Shown here: piece after piece, positions 26,201 to 41,200 of the stretch | Layout: each line of letters starts with the position of its first letter | Position numbering within the stretch: position 1 is the stretch's first letter | Source of the DNA: Antedon bifida | Lineage: Eukaryota; Echinodermata; Crinoidea; Comatulida; Antedonidae | Reading direction: 5' to 3' | Assembly: GCA_963402885.1 (NCBI GenBank) | Contig: OY727101.1 | Span: forward strand, 15,662,417-15,726,416 | DNA: 64,000 nucleotides | Translations under genes and position numbers: made by a program | Notes under the pieces: generated by a model | The model's input: the letters and a program-made list of their open reading frames with translations, nothing else | What the model was told of the DNA's origin: nothing | Databases searched by the model: none

Positions 26201-29200
26201 TCATTGTCATCATTACATCACCATTTGTTTTATCTGTCTTTGAATAAAACAACCATCATGTTAAATATTCATTTTGCACTTTTCTTTACAGATGAGTATA
26301 CTCTGCAATATTGTCTTACACCTAAACTCAGCAAGTCCAACCTATTCTTTAAAGATTTATTTTGGGACCCAGCAACAAATGAGGTGAGGCTCCTATATAT
26401 CATGTTGATTCACCAAGTTTTGCGAAATTTGTTGAATGAATAAGTTTGATTTATTTTTATACCATACCGTACACGAACAAAAACAGATAAAAAAGAAACA
26501 AAAACGCAATCATTTTGTATGGTACCAAGGATAGCCCTCTAAATGTGTGGAGTTGTGGCTTGGTGGTTATGATGCTTGGCTACCTCTCTAATACCCCTTT
26601 CACACCAAAACTCCGGAGTGATTGCCAGAGACACCCTGGGTTTATTATCATTCAAAATGTCGAGAAACTCCGGAGATACCCCTTTCACACCAACATAGCA
26701 ACACCAGGGTTTATAAAATAAAATCATTAGGATCATTTTAATTAATAATATTTTTAATTTAATAATTACTTTCAAAAGTCTCAGAAGTAATATAATGTTT
26801 TATTGATACTACTTATTTTTTAAACCCGCTATATATTTTGTACAAATATTGAAATTATTTTGAATAAAACTTAAGCAATGAGTGGTCGTGTGAGGATGAC
26901 CTTTTGACCTAAAGTTTGAGTTTGATGTTGGTACCTTTCACACCAAAACACCGGAGTGTCGCCGCAGTTCGCTCTCCGGAGAATGTTCTGCTGTTCAACC
27001 CCCGCAGTTGCTGGATGGATCACCCTCATTAAAATATGGCGTAAAAAAAAAAAAAATCCTGAGGGGTCCCCTCAGCATAAGAACAGAGAATTGGCACATT
27101 CATCTACCTCCAATTGCTGTTATCGTACAGTAGATGTACAGCATAATGAAACCCTCAAACAGGAATACCCTCAGCCTAGATGAAAGTTGTTGTCTGTGTT
27201 GATCATACCTGTGTGAAATTCTGCCCAGTAGGCTGCAAGTTGGATTTTTCTCCTACACAAATAAATGAATTAATCAGGGAGACATATTTTTTACCGCTCC
27301 CTGATTTAACATGAAGATGGCATTCGGAGTGTTATAACATACATAGTAACTTTAGATCATGCAATATTATATTACTTTAAAAAGTATTATTGCTATTTCA
27401 TTTGTTTTCTACCAACAGAGTTCTTTCCACTCTATTATTTAATTTTTCAATATTATTTTATATTTTACATATTGCTAGCCCAAATTTGCATAACAAGACT
27501 ACACATATTGTCTGGTACATGTCTTGTTGAGTAAGCCTAGATGTGGTCAGCCAATCAAACTTGATAGATGATATTAAGTTGGCTAGTTTGGTGTTTAGAT
27601 AAGCTAGTACAGTAATAATCTGATTTCTGATAAATGAAACAAGAATAGGGGAATCTTTTTTATTTAACCATCTAATAAAAATTTAGAAAGATGAGAAGCG
27701 GCCAATAGTTTGATAGTGTTTCAGTTTTAATTTCTGGTTACAAATGACTTTTGATGGAATGAATTGCGTGACTTGTATGACATGATTAAATAATAACTTT
27801 CACAATCTGACTTTCTCATTTGATTCTACTTTCAGATTCGGGCCAGGAATGTCAAAATGCAAAAAATTGTTGTTTTAACCATGATTAGAAACATTCCAAC
27901 AGTTGGTGTTGGTAAGTTTGAATTATCAATTAATCAAGAATAAGACAATTATGCAAACAATAAAAATCAAACAATAATAAGTTTGAAGAATTAAAAAAAC
28001 ATATGAAAAGTGCATCTTCATACTTTCCCAAAAAATAATTCTTAAATATTGTTATTCACATTTACTAAATTCATTAAGGCATTTTGTCAAAATGTTTAGC
28101 ACTGATACTAACTGAAATTAAAATTTTATGTTTTCATCCATTTCGTAAGGATATTTATTAAGATAATTTTTTTTTTCGATTTTTGTTTGTTTTATTAGTC
28201 TTCATTTTTCAAGTTTTTGGGGACAATACATCTTTAAAGATTAATTGTTTTTTTTAGGTTTAGAAGTTAAAAGCCGACATGTAAGGATATGTTTATTTGA
28301 TGGAGAAAAGGTTAGTTTTAGTAGTAGTAGTTTTTATTACAATAATCAAATTTTGAAAGATCCATATTTTGCTCCTTAGTACTCTACTGTGTATTGTTTT
28401 AAATGGGAAAAATTCGACCCTTTTTTTTTATAACATAACTTGTTACTATGACACTATAAGATTATCAAAATAATAGTCCATATTTTGCCCATTTAAAAAA
28501 AAAGGTGAGTCGGATTGGAGATGTGGATGGGTTGACCACTTGAGCCACTATTATTATAATATGTTTTTTTTTTTGCTTTAGGTTCTTAGTAATATCCATA
28601 CAATACAGGCAACTTGGACTGAGGTAGATGAAAAGTCTTGGAGGTTTTCACCTAAGGTAAAATCTACATTGAAATTTAATAGAAACTGATACAAACAATA
28701 AAAATGTTACATACTGTGGAACTAAGGCGTGGAAAAAGATTAAGTATGCTACACACTGCAACTAAGGCGTGGAAGAAGATTAAGTATTTTACATACTGTG
28801 CAACTAAGGCGTGGAAGAAGATTCCAAACATAATAATAAAGTACTTTCTGTACAAACTAGATAAACAACACTTTCTAAACTCAAATTGATTATTCTCTTT
28901 TGTCCAAGAATATTATGTTTGTTCATTTACCATTTATTAATTTTTTACAAATTTAATTTGTAATAAACAAATTGTTACTTTTCCAAGATAGGGTTTGTGA
29001 ATGTGTGTAAACAATGAAATATCTTGAAAATGGTTGTTGAAAATGCACTCATGTGCCCATTTTTACTCCATTATAACAATATATTAAATTTGATAACATA
29101 ATCATAGGTAATTGGTCAGATGTTTTGCCCTTCTCTGACGTAATTTGTACTTTATACAGTTAGTAGTACATTGAGAACACTTAATTCTCGGGTGAGACTC

Positions 29201-32200
29201 GAACCTACAAGCCTGGTGTCCCCTACCTCTAGACCAACGAGCTTGCGCTAGGGGATGGTAAATGTTTTCAAAGTACTTAGTATAAAGTACAAATTATGTC
29301 AGAGTAGGGCAAAACATCTGACCAATTACTCAACACCCTGATGCAAAGCTACTCCACAGTTGTTAAATTCAATTACAATCCTATAATCATAGGTAACTGG
29401 AGTTCTTCCAAGTATTCTTGATGGAGAATGCTTTATTAGAACAAATAAAACAGATGAGAATTTAGGTAAGACTAATACTGTATGTATTTTTATTATTTGT
29501 CTGCAACATGAATAACACTGACTTGTCTGTTTACACACAAGTCCTTACCATATATCAGGATCCTATATTATTTTAGGTTGACTTATCCTGCTTTCTTAAA
29601 TTGAATGGATATATTTTGTTGATGTACAAGAGTTCTGGTGTGTACATGTTATCTAGATTGGTCATGTGATCAAATTTCAACATTTTTTTCAGGTTTATTG
29701 ATTGAGGTGTGTTTATCCTATGTCAGAACGGTAAGTTTAATTTGTAATCTCAATCTTTCATTGTGTGGTCCAAATCTCTCCATATTATGCATATTTTGAA
29801 ATGAATAAAAGTAAAGTTGAATTAATGCACTTTATTGATTGTAGTAAGATATACCACAGTAGATAAATAACTAACTAGAGGGTACGCTGTTTCTGCCTTT
29901 CTTAAGTATAATTTTTCTATAGATATAATATGTTCAATTATTTTGACTGAATACAGAAAACAGGTGAAAAGGGCGAATTTAGTTGTGGATGGGTAAATCT
30001 ACCATTATTTGAACCAACCACTGGAGCTCCTATCCTGAACAAGTAAGTTACTTGTAATTATTGGTTTACAGTCGCCACTGTTGAGAGATCCTATATATAT
30101 ATAAACACCACAGGCACAGAACAATTATTCTAAACCGCCCGGTGATATACTGAAATGTACTAATTTATTTGAAACGATAAGATGAGGAACTATGTGAGAA
30201 TGAGAAAAAGAAGCCCAACCGAGATTCGAACCCGGAACTAATATGCAGATGTCCTAACCATTAGATCACTTAGGCTGTCATGTGTTGTTCAAATTCGATT
30301 GGACACTCTCTTTAACTCTTTAACACTCTCGGCGTGGTACGGCGGAACAGCACTACATATATATTTTTTATAGTTTCCTATGGATAAAAATTAATCAATG
30401 TATTGTTTATGATTACAGCGTGTATATGTTTGGGAAATTTCCATTTTCTTCTGTGTTTTTTTATCTGATTTGATTGGCTTATGTTATAATCATTAATGTA
30501 ATAGTTGTTTCCTTATGTTTACATGTACTAAACTATAGCTGTATGATAATAATGATAATACATAACTAGTTAACCAAACTACAAACTATATGTATGTATG
30601 TATGTATGAAGTTTTACATCTTTCTTTCATTTTCATTGCCTTTTATCTGATTATGTACTTGTTTCCTTTATTATTATTATTATTATTATGTTGTTATCAG
30701 TATAATAAATACTTTCATATACTTCCTAAAATCTTTCACTCAAATTTCTTTCCTATTTTGAACTCATTTTGAATCGGTATTACCCCCTTCCAACAATTTT
30801 TTTCTGACACATTAAAATTTCACAGATCATATTCAGTGTAAAAAGTTCATATTTTAGTATTGTTTTAAAATCCCTGGCAAAATAAACTGTACATTGTACT
30901 GTTATTTTGCATGATACAGTAGAACCCCTATTTAAGGAGTCATCTTCAGGATCCAATTAAGTATCTCCTTAATAGGGGTGTACCCTAAATAGGGGTGACC
31001 AAAGGAAGCAGTTCTATTACAGTATAAAATATACAGTCAATTCTCCCAATACCGGACACCTATGGGCTGGCCCAATATGTCTGTTTTTCCGGAAAGTCTG
31101 GTATTCAGAATGTGTTTTTAATCTTAAAAATTAATTTGAGACTGTTTGGACTTCAAGAAAAGTATGGTGTCGGAAGAGTTTCCGGTTTTCAGGGAGTCCG
31201 GTATTGGGAGAGTTGACTGTAGTAATATAAAAGTAATGATATAAAATTATTGTGTTCTAACAGAGCTTATGAATTAGATGTTAAAGGTGGGACACCTTAT
31301 GAACAAGATGTAGATGTTGATCCTTCAATAAGTCGAAAAGGTAATAATCATACGCTAATGCTCAGTTATCAAAAAATTTGTGTCCCAAAGCAGTACTCCT
31401 CATTGACATGTATTAATATTATTTTAATTTACGTACAGCTTCAACCAGTAAACTGCGTTCTATGTTGTCGGCTAACAAACAACCGCGATTATCGCTCAAG
31501 CTAGTAACACCAACTAAAGAACAGAAGACGTTCATGGAGTAAGTTAATCTTCTTTTTGTTTCTGTAGGGTAGTAAATTTAAAGTAACATTTTTCAGCAGG
31601 TTATTGAAAGATCATACAGAAGACGAACAATGGTTTTTAGTGTGGTAAGTCGTTTATAGCATAGTAAGTCATTCTTAGTCTGTTGTATCTTCTTACTGTC
31701 CTGTTTAACATTTCATAGAGGTAAAATAAGAACAGACAATTGTTTCTGCAAATGTTTGATAAATTTATTATTTATAATTCATATTGCATAGTACATGTAC
31801 CATACTAAATTTCTGCCTACACTATCAAACTAGTTTGACAAAAAAAAGTGTGAAGTTGCCCAAATATGGTAGCGATATTCTTAAATATGGTAGTGATGTG
31901 ACATCATCATGTCCATATATGGGCACATCATTTTTTTTGTCACATAATGATAAAGTTTGATAGTGTAGACAGAGCTTTAGGTCCCATATCTTTGATATTT
32001 AACAAATTTTAGTTTAAAGGTTTCTCAAGTTTTGTGTGACACTATTTATTAATGTAAAAACTCCTGGTACTATGACAGTACCCTCAGATTTGTAAGCAAG
32101 AATGTCAACCAATGAGCTACATGCTACTTTTTGTTATTACATCGCATCTTGATTTATTCAGGTATAAAGCAAAGATTGGATCATATAAAATTTAAACAAG

Positions 32201-35200
32201 AAACATCAAAAAACATAAATTACAAGTAACATCAGCATTTTGCATCATTTGTTATCTGAGTAAAATTTCCATCAAATATATAATATATATACACTTTTTT
32301 TAATTCTATACTATTTTGTTATGTCATGTCTCAAGTGCAAAAATGTACAATAATAATTTTGAAATGTTATAATATACCAAGTTATTTTCATTGTATTAAG
32401 TGCTATTTTCATAGCGCTTTGACATATACATATATATACATTACATTAAAAAAAAACAACAAAATAAAAAGTATGGAAAAACAACAATCCAGTTCCCTCA
32501 ACAACTGTTACCATGCCAGGCACTCAAACAAGGAGATTATTCTCAGAATTGAGTGTGGATGAGTGACAAATATTAATTGGTCCGTTTTTTGTTGTTGGGA
32601 AAACTGTATATCATTAATTAAAGAAATGATTAGGTTTTTTACAATATAGTTTATACATAGTTATATATACAACAGTTTTATTTAGTCATGTGGGTCTTTA
32701 ATATTAGTATAAGGAGTGTAAGCATAGCATGTAAGATTATTAATCTGTAATGTTTCAGTAGGAATTTCACAGTACAGGTGCGAGTCATTACCACTGATAC
32801 TTTCAAAGCCCAAATTTGATGAGCCTGGTGGTGACGCTTCTTTTGCAGTAGTTGGCAAAGGATATGATAGAATAGAGTTTGTAAAGATAGTGTCATTACC
32901 TTGTTGTCTGTTTTCCGTGTTACAGAATTTCGGAGTTGGTTTGTTGCGAAAAATCATACTTTCTTCCAATTTTTGCATGAGGTCTAATCTAGAAATCCCA
33001 GATGACAGATTTCCTGAAGGGAGTTCAGAAGGAAGAATCTTTGTTGACATCCTTGAGTCCAAAGTAGCCATTCCAGATTCCTTTGAAGGTATTCTTGAGG
33101 CATGAGCTCTAGAAGATCTTGCATCTATAGTATTTGAACCATTCAGAATTGGTTTCTTAGCCGTTGGTGGTTTTTGCTTTAACGTATGGAAATGGACACC
33201 CAATTCTTGAAACTTTAGTGGTTGGTTGTCAGTGGGAAGTACATTGTTATTAAAAGACACTTTCGTGTCATCATCCATCATTTCTTTCTGTTTCTCGCTT
33301 TTCATATCTTGAACAAAATCATCATTGATTTGGTTGTAGACATTTTCTTCATCACAGTTTACAGGTGTCTTTGACAATATTGTATCTGACTGTTGGATGT
33401 TTTGTATTTCATTATCAATTGAGGCCTCTTGGTTTTGGTATTCATCATCTCTGTCTTGAATGCATTCTGTTTTTTCAATGTCTAGCTTATTGGTGTTTTT
33501 CCCCTTACCATTATCAGCAGCAGCAAAATTGTCATTGATTTGGTTGTAGACATTTTCCTCATCACAGGTTGCAGATGACTTTGACAGTTTGAGATCTGAT
33601 TGATGGATATTTTGCATTTCATTATCAGTAAATGTTTGGTTTTCATATTCATCATCTGCATTTTGATTGCATTCTTGCTCATCTTGTGTTTTTTCAATGT
33701 CTAGTTTGATGGGATTTTTCAGCTCAACATTATCAGCACTTGGATCACATGAATCATTGGTTACATCTGTGGAGTTGTTTGATGATGTTCTAAATTTATA
33801 ACACAGAATTACAATAACTATTAGAAGCGGTAAGAGGATGCCTGCTACTGTAACTACTATGATTATTATTATGTAATTTTGTGTAGGTTTTTGTGGTTTG
33901 TCTTCAACTTTATCATCTTTTGGTTGAAGAATCTTGTATTTTTTAAATCCATGTACGTCATTAGAAGATGTCACATGACATGTCAACACACTGTTAATCA
34001 TTCCATCAGTGATGTTCAAGTTGAGTTGTGATGTGTTGTCCAGTAGATTGGTATTGTCTATTGTCCAGTTGTATCTGCATTCAGAACAGTTATGTCCAGT
34101 CTTGCATTCGAAAACTACTAACTGTCCGATTTTAAGATCATCATTAACAACAATTGTCACTATAATTTTGACTTCAATGGCCTCTAAATAACAACTTTCA
34201 TCTCTCTCATTACCATTTAGTTCCATTTGACAGCGAAATATTTTTTTGTAATCCTCCTCCTTGATCAACCGTGTGTTTTTACGAGTAATATGAGTACTAT
34301 TTCTGAAGTCTTCCCCATCCTCTGAAAAACCAATCCATTGTAGTGTAGGGTTTAGGTTCATGTGCTCAACTTGGCAAACAGCAGTCATATATTCACCAAC
34401 AGCGTAATTGTATCGATTGGAAAAACAATACTCTTTTGGAAGAACAGTTAAGTAAGCAATGTTTGATTCCTGGATTAATTCTGTTCCAGAATAAACTTTA
34501 CATTTGTACTTGCCTGAGTGTGATGAATTTACTTTTGAAAATTGCAACTTAAACACGAATTGTTGTCCTTGTTGTTCTTTTACTATACTGTCGTCATTCT
34601 TTATCCATTTAACGTTGTAATCAAGTTCTTTGTCAATGTGACATTTCAATGTGGCATCACCATCTTCAAAAACTGTCACATTTGATAAAGTAACAGTAGT
34701 TCCTGAGGCATTTCCCAACATAATTGTAGTTATGATGATAAGAGTAATTATAAGGAAAGACATCTTTATTGCTGCCATGAACCAGATCCACACAATAGTA
34801 TTTCACATTATTACAAAATGGAAAGAGTAATTATATGTGGATTGTGGATTATATGATAGAGGGTGCTATTGATTGACAATTGACATGATGATACTTGAAC
34901 GACATATGAAACCAGTTTTATTGCTACATTTATTTCCTTAATTACAAGATGCATATTTAGGTTCCAAACAAAAACCAACACATATAGTCAACGTGCCTTT
35001 TCCTTTCAAGCCCCTCTTATTTGGAACTCGTTACCATTTTCTGTTCGTAATTCACCAAATCTCCTCGCTCCCCACCCATAATTAATGGTTTCTAGTTCAA
35101 GGTGATGACTGACGACACATCGATTTACCTGACATAGTTCGGGCTTCATTCATTGATTTTGTCACTTTTATTTATTATGTAATATGCAATACTACTGCAT

Positions 35201-38200
35201 ACACAGACTTAGTAAATTGTCACTTTTTCTGTTAAACCTGTGCTGCAACTATATTCAATGGCGCAGATCTGTTTCGAAAAGGTGAGGTTGTGGTATAATT
35301 ATGCGCATGTTTTATTAGGGAAATTCCCGGGCTTCATCAGCGAAATATCCGAAGAGAATCTGCTGAAGTGTAGGCGTAGCTTGACTGTACATTTGTATTG
35401 GTATGGTCGCCTGTGTGGTATCTAAATTAGTTCTGCACCATGTATTAGTGTATGTTGGGGAGAGGAATGCATTCTTATTCATACATTAATAAAATAGTGA
35501 TACTCGTAAAGTTTTTTGGAGGATTAAAAATAGCTCCTTGCCAAGTAGACGGGGGTTTTCCATTTTCTTACGCACACAGTATCCCAGTATCATGTGCAAA
35601 GTTACGTGCAAAGATACGATACAATGAGAAAGTTTAGGAAAATTACACCTCTAGATGGCTGGAAATTGCACTCATCATAATCAACACTTCAGCAAATACA
35701 TATTCCGTAAAATATTGAGGGGACCATGCCTCCTAAAAAATAGCATTGAAACTACAGAAATGACATACGAAACCAAATTTTTGTTTTATGAACAATTTTA
35801 TTATATACAAAACAAGTGTTTGTATACGAAAAATACAACGCAACAAAAGTATTTAACATAAATTAACATAGCATAAAAGTAGTACATCTAATCATCAATT
35901 TCAAAATATATGTAATATTTGACTAGTTAATATACATAGTGTCAGAGATTGCTTCAGCTATAGACTTCTTCTCTTTTACATGTCCATAGGCATATGCATA
36001 TTCAGGGTTATCTTCTAATGTGGCTTGTGTTTTTTCAGTAGTTTCTTGTGCATCATTTGGTAGAGAGGTTTGGTAGACAGGGGATTCTTTTACTTGTAAG
36101 TGTATTACTGTTTGGGCTGGTTGGTTAAAATGTGCATATGCATATGAATATTCATGATCTTTATTCAAAATATCACCAGGATACTCTCTGTTGTGATGAC
36201 AACTGCAGTGACATAGACTCCTATCCCGGTGTGAAAGAGTTTGTAAAGAAATTTGTTCTGTACATGAAACATTTGGTACTAGATATTCTGATGGCATTAG
36301 CTCCACCACTTCATCTGTTTTGGTGAAATCATCTGGACTACATTGGGTTGACATGTCTTTATTTCTATACCCCTTTTTCTCTTTATTTCCTTTAGTTTTA
36401 GACTTTTTATAGATAATAATTGTTATAATGATAATGACTATTAAAGCACACGTACCAATGATGTATATATAGGCAACATCCACTTTAGCACCACCCTTTT
36501 CACCTATTTTTTGGTTTTTATTATCAGTAGTATCATCTTCTGGTTGAATCTTGTATTCTGAAAATCCATGTACATCATTAAAAGATGTCACATGACATTG
36601 CAATACATTGTCAATCATTTCATCAGTGATGTTCAAATTGAGTTGTGATGTGTTGACCAGTAGATTGGTATTATCTCTTGTCCAGTTGTATCTACATTCA
36701 GAACAATTATGTCCAGTCTTGCATTGGAAAACTACCAACTGTCCGATTTTAAGATCATCATTAACAACAATTGTCACTATAATTTTAACTTCAATGGCCT
36801 CTAAATAACAACTTTCATCTCTCTCATTACCATTTAGTTCCATTTGACAGCGAAATATTTTTTTGTAATCCTCCTCCTTGATCAACCGTGTGTTTTTACG
36901 AGTAATATGAGTACTATTTCTGAAGTCTTCCCCATCCTCTGAAAATCCTATCCATCGTAATGTAGGGTTTAGGTTCATGTGCTCAACTTGGCAAACAGCA
37001 GTCATATATTCACCAACAGTATAAGTGTATCGATTTGAAAAACAAGACTCTTTTGGAAGAACAGTTAAGTAAGCAATGTTGGATTCCTGGATTAATTCTG
37101 TTCCAGAATAAACTTTACATTTGTACCTGCCTGAGTGTGATGGATTTACTTTTGAAAATTGCAACTTAAACACGAATTGTTGTCCTTGTTGTTCTTTTAC
37201 TATACTGTTGTCATTCCTTATCCATTTAACGTTGTAATCAAGTTCTTCGTCAATGTGACATTTCAATGTGGCATCACCATCTTCAAAAACTGTCACATTT
37301 GATAAAGTAACAGTAGTTCCTGAGGCATTTCCCAACATATTTGTAGTTATGATGATAAGAGTAATTATAAGGAAAGACATCTTTATTGCTGCCATGAACC
37401 AGACCCACACAATAGTGTGTCACATTATTACAGAATGGAAAGAGTAGTAAAGTGGATTTATGCAATCATAATTGACATGATGATACTTAAACGACATATG
37501 AAACCAGTTTTAATTTTATTTCCTTAATCCTTATTTCCTGATACACAAAGCAATATTATACAAGAACGGTAATGGGAATGCCAACCAACAGCAGCCAACA
37601 AATCTCTTCAGCATAAAACAAAAACATATGGTCAACGTGCCTTTTACTTTCAACTGGAACTCGCTACCATTTTCTGTTCGTAATTCACCAAATCTACTTT
37701 CCTTTAAAGTCAACTTAAAATCACATCTTTTGTCAGATTTGTTATTTACCTTGCTTTATTCTCAAGTGCCTTTGCTAAATTTGTTAATTGATGCTATATA
37801 AATTTCTGTTATTATTATTTCAATAAATTGTTTTCAATCATTTTGTAAATGTCAATTTCCATTTGCTACTATTGGGATGTGATTCCTCGCTCCCCACCCA
37901 TTACACAGATTTAATGGTTTCTACAGTAGTTCAAGGCGAAGATTGATGACACATTAATTGACCTGACCTAGTGAGGGCGTCAGTCGGTTTTGTCACTTTT
38001 TTATTACATAATATGCAATACTACTGTATGCACAGACAAAAAGTAGATTATAAATGATAGAGAGTGCTATTACATAATACAATTTATTGTAACTTTTATT
38101 TTGATACGTATGCACTGCACACTACTGTTCATTCAACTGTAATAAGCATCTGGATCTGGTAGCTACTGTACAATCGTCAGCATATAGGCTGTCTCGCACA

Positions 38201-41200
38201 GGTCACGCTCCCATGTGTATAGCTGGTTGCAATCTCTTTTGGTATATAATGGTACACCTTAAAAGGTAGCATCATCATCTTCAAGAACTGATATGATGAT
38301 GATATTGTATCTGTAGTTTCCAAAGTTTTTCCAAATCTAATTGTAGTATGATAATAATGGTAATTATGATTAGGAAAGACATCTTTATAGCTGCCAGATT
38401 CACACAATAAAAGAATAAAGTAAAGTAGATTGATAGAGGGTGCTATTAACACAAGTAATTATATAAGATTAACTCCTTATTAGAACTTTTATTTTCATTT
38501 GTATGCTGTAACATTGAAACTACAGAAATGACATATGAAACTAGATTTTTGTTTTATGAACGTTTTTATTTATATACAAAACAAGTGTTTTTGAACAAAT
38601 ACAAAGCAACAAAGAGGAAAAATTAAATGGAATACTGTATTATAAATAACTAATTATGACTAATACAATAACTATTTCTGATCTATACCGCAGCATTGCT
38701 TCATCATGTTTGTGACCTAGCCCTTATTTTGTCCTCAAATCGTACAGTTAAAGTTAAACTGACACTAAGGCTTTAGAATGTTCTTGACAGTCAGTCCTCT
38801 ATATATTTAACATCAACATTAGGGCAGCTAATTATCAGAATTTGTTGTTGTACATTGCTTCAGACTTCTTCTCTTTTACATGTCCATAGGCATATGCATA
38901 TTCTGGGATATCTTCAAATGTGGTTTGTGCTTTTTCAGCAGTTTCTTGTGCATCTTTTATTGGTAGAGAGGTTTGGTAGACAGGTGATTCTCCCACCTCT
39001 AAATATATCGCAGTTTGGACTGGTTGGTTAAAATTTGCATATGCATATTCATGATCTTTATTCAACATGGCACTGTGGTGACAACGAATCATATTCTGGT
39101 TTGAAAGAGTTTGTAATGAGATTTGTTCTGTAGATGAAACATTTGGTACTAGATATTCTGATGACATTGAATCTTGTTTTACCACTTCATCTGTGGTGAA
39201 ATCATCTGGACTACATTGAGTTGACATGTCTTTACAACTTGTACACATTTTTTTCGCTTTGTTTCTTTTAATTTTAGACTTTCTATAGATAAATATTGTT
39301 ATAATGATAATGACTGGTGAAGCACATGCAACAATGATGCATAAATATATGGTATCCACTTTACCATGACTCCTTTCATATGGCTCATGTGTAACTGTAC
39401 ATATAGAAGTAGCTTCTTCACCTGTTTCATTGTTTTCCCTGTTATCAACTTGTATCACATATGAATCTGATCCATGTACGTCATTAGAAGATGTCACATG
39501 ACATGTCAGCTGACTGTCAATCATTTCATCAGTGATGTTCAAGTTGAGTTGTGATGTGTTGCCCAGTTGATTTGTATTGTTCATTGTCCAGTTGTATTTG
39601 CATTCTAGACAACTGTGTCCAGTCTTGCAGTTGAATGAGGATAACTTTCCAACTTTAGAATTGCCACATGTAACAATTGTCAATTTTATCTGAACATTTA
39701 TTAATATTTTGCAGTTCATCTTTTCTAGGTCTATAAAATTGGAATTAGTGACATTCAAAATACAAGCAAATTGCAGTTTATTTAACTTCTTTTCAACTAA
39801 AAAGTAATTTTCTAAACTCAAGTGACTTCATTTTTATGGAAGAAAGTTTGTTGTTAACATTCCATTGCAGTCTTTGAGAATCAAGGGACAATTCTTCAAT
39901 AATGTTTGATATACAGTAAAAAATCAGCACATCTCCAACCATGTAAAATTCTTTATTTGATTGACAAGTTGGTTTAGGAAAGGCAACCACATTAAGTACA
40001 GCAGGCTTAGAAGACTTTAGAATAATGTTTGAACTATTGATGGCATGGCAGCTGTACTCTCCAGAATCTATCAATGTGACTTCTGGTATACTGAGTTTAC
40101 ATAAGTCAATCTCCTCATCAAAATCAACTTGAATCTTACTTGTTCCAGGATGTAGCGTCTTGCTGTTAAGTTTCCAAAAACAAGTAAAATCTGGTTTCCA
40201 ATCTGAAAACACACAAAGGAATTCAGCTGTTCCATCTTCTAGAATATTCTTATCCTTTGGTTCATAAAGAAGATGAAGATCAAAGCCAAATGCAAAACTT
40301 GGCAATAAAATGATGGTTAAAATTGATTTCTGAAGCATATTGAACATTAAATTGATTGCTTACTACAAGCTATAAAAAAATTAATAAAATGATATATTGT
40401 TTCCTGGTGAAAAAATTGTCCATGCAGTCATATAAACAATATGTTAAGTTTCATTTTCAAATTTGTATTTGCCCGAGTGTGATGGATTCACTTTTGGAAA
40501 TTCCAATTTAAACTGTATTTGTTGTCCTTCTTGTACTTTGACTTAATTTTTTTATCCATTCAACCTTGTAATAACTCCTTTGTCATTAATAGTACATTTC
40601 AATGTTAATAATAATAATATGGATTTATATAGCGCACATACCACTCAAGAATGCTCAAGGCACTTTAAAAAAATGAAATTCAATATACAATATCTGGCTA
40701 AATAATACGCAATGTCTTTGGAAGGTCACCTTGTTGCATCAGATGGTCAGATGTTGCATCTTCAAGAACTGTAACATTTAATACTGTAGATATAAGTCAA
40801 ATACATTGTAGGCCTATGTACAGTTCATTAAAAGTAATTACAGTAATTATCTTACAAATTGTTTGTTAAAGAGATGAATTGAAGAGGGAATAAAGGAGTT
40901 GTTAAACCTATTTGTTTTTGTCAAAGGATGACGTAGTCTACCTGATCTTTTATTATGCAATCATAATTAACATGATGATACTGTATATAAACGACATATG
41001 AAACCAGTTTTATTGAAACATTTATTTCCTTCTAACAGAGTGTCATATTACAGAATGGAAAGAAAAGAATAAAGTAGATTATAAATGATAGAGGGTGGAC
41101 TATTTATATAATACCATTTATTGTAACTTTTATTTTGATACGTATGCACTGCGCACTGTTGTTCATTCAACTGTAATAAGCATCTCTCTAGGTATATAAT

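Noticed and set aside
30213-30275. A tRNA gene on the minus strand
   Set aside because: Boxes A and B are good, but the acceptor stem has mismatches and the anticodon stem does not pair. A related repeat body lies beside it, so a SINE is more likely.
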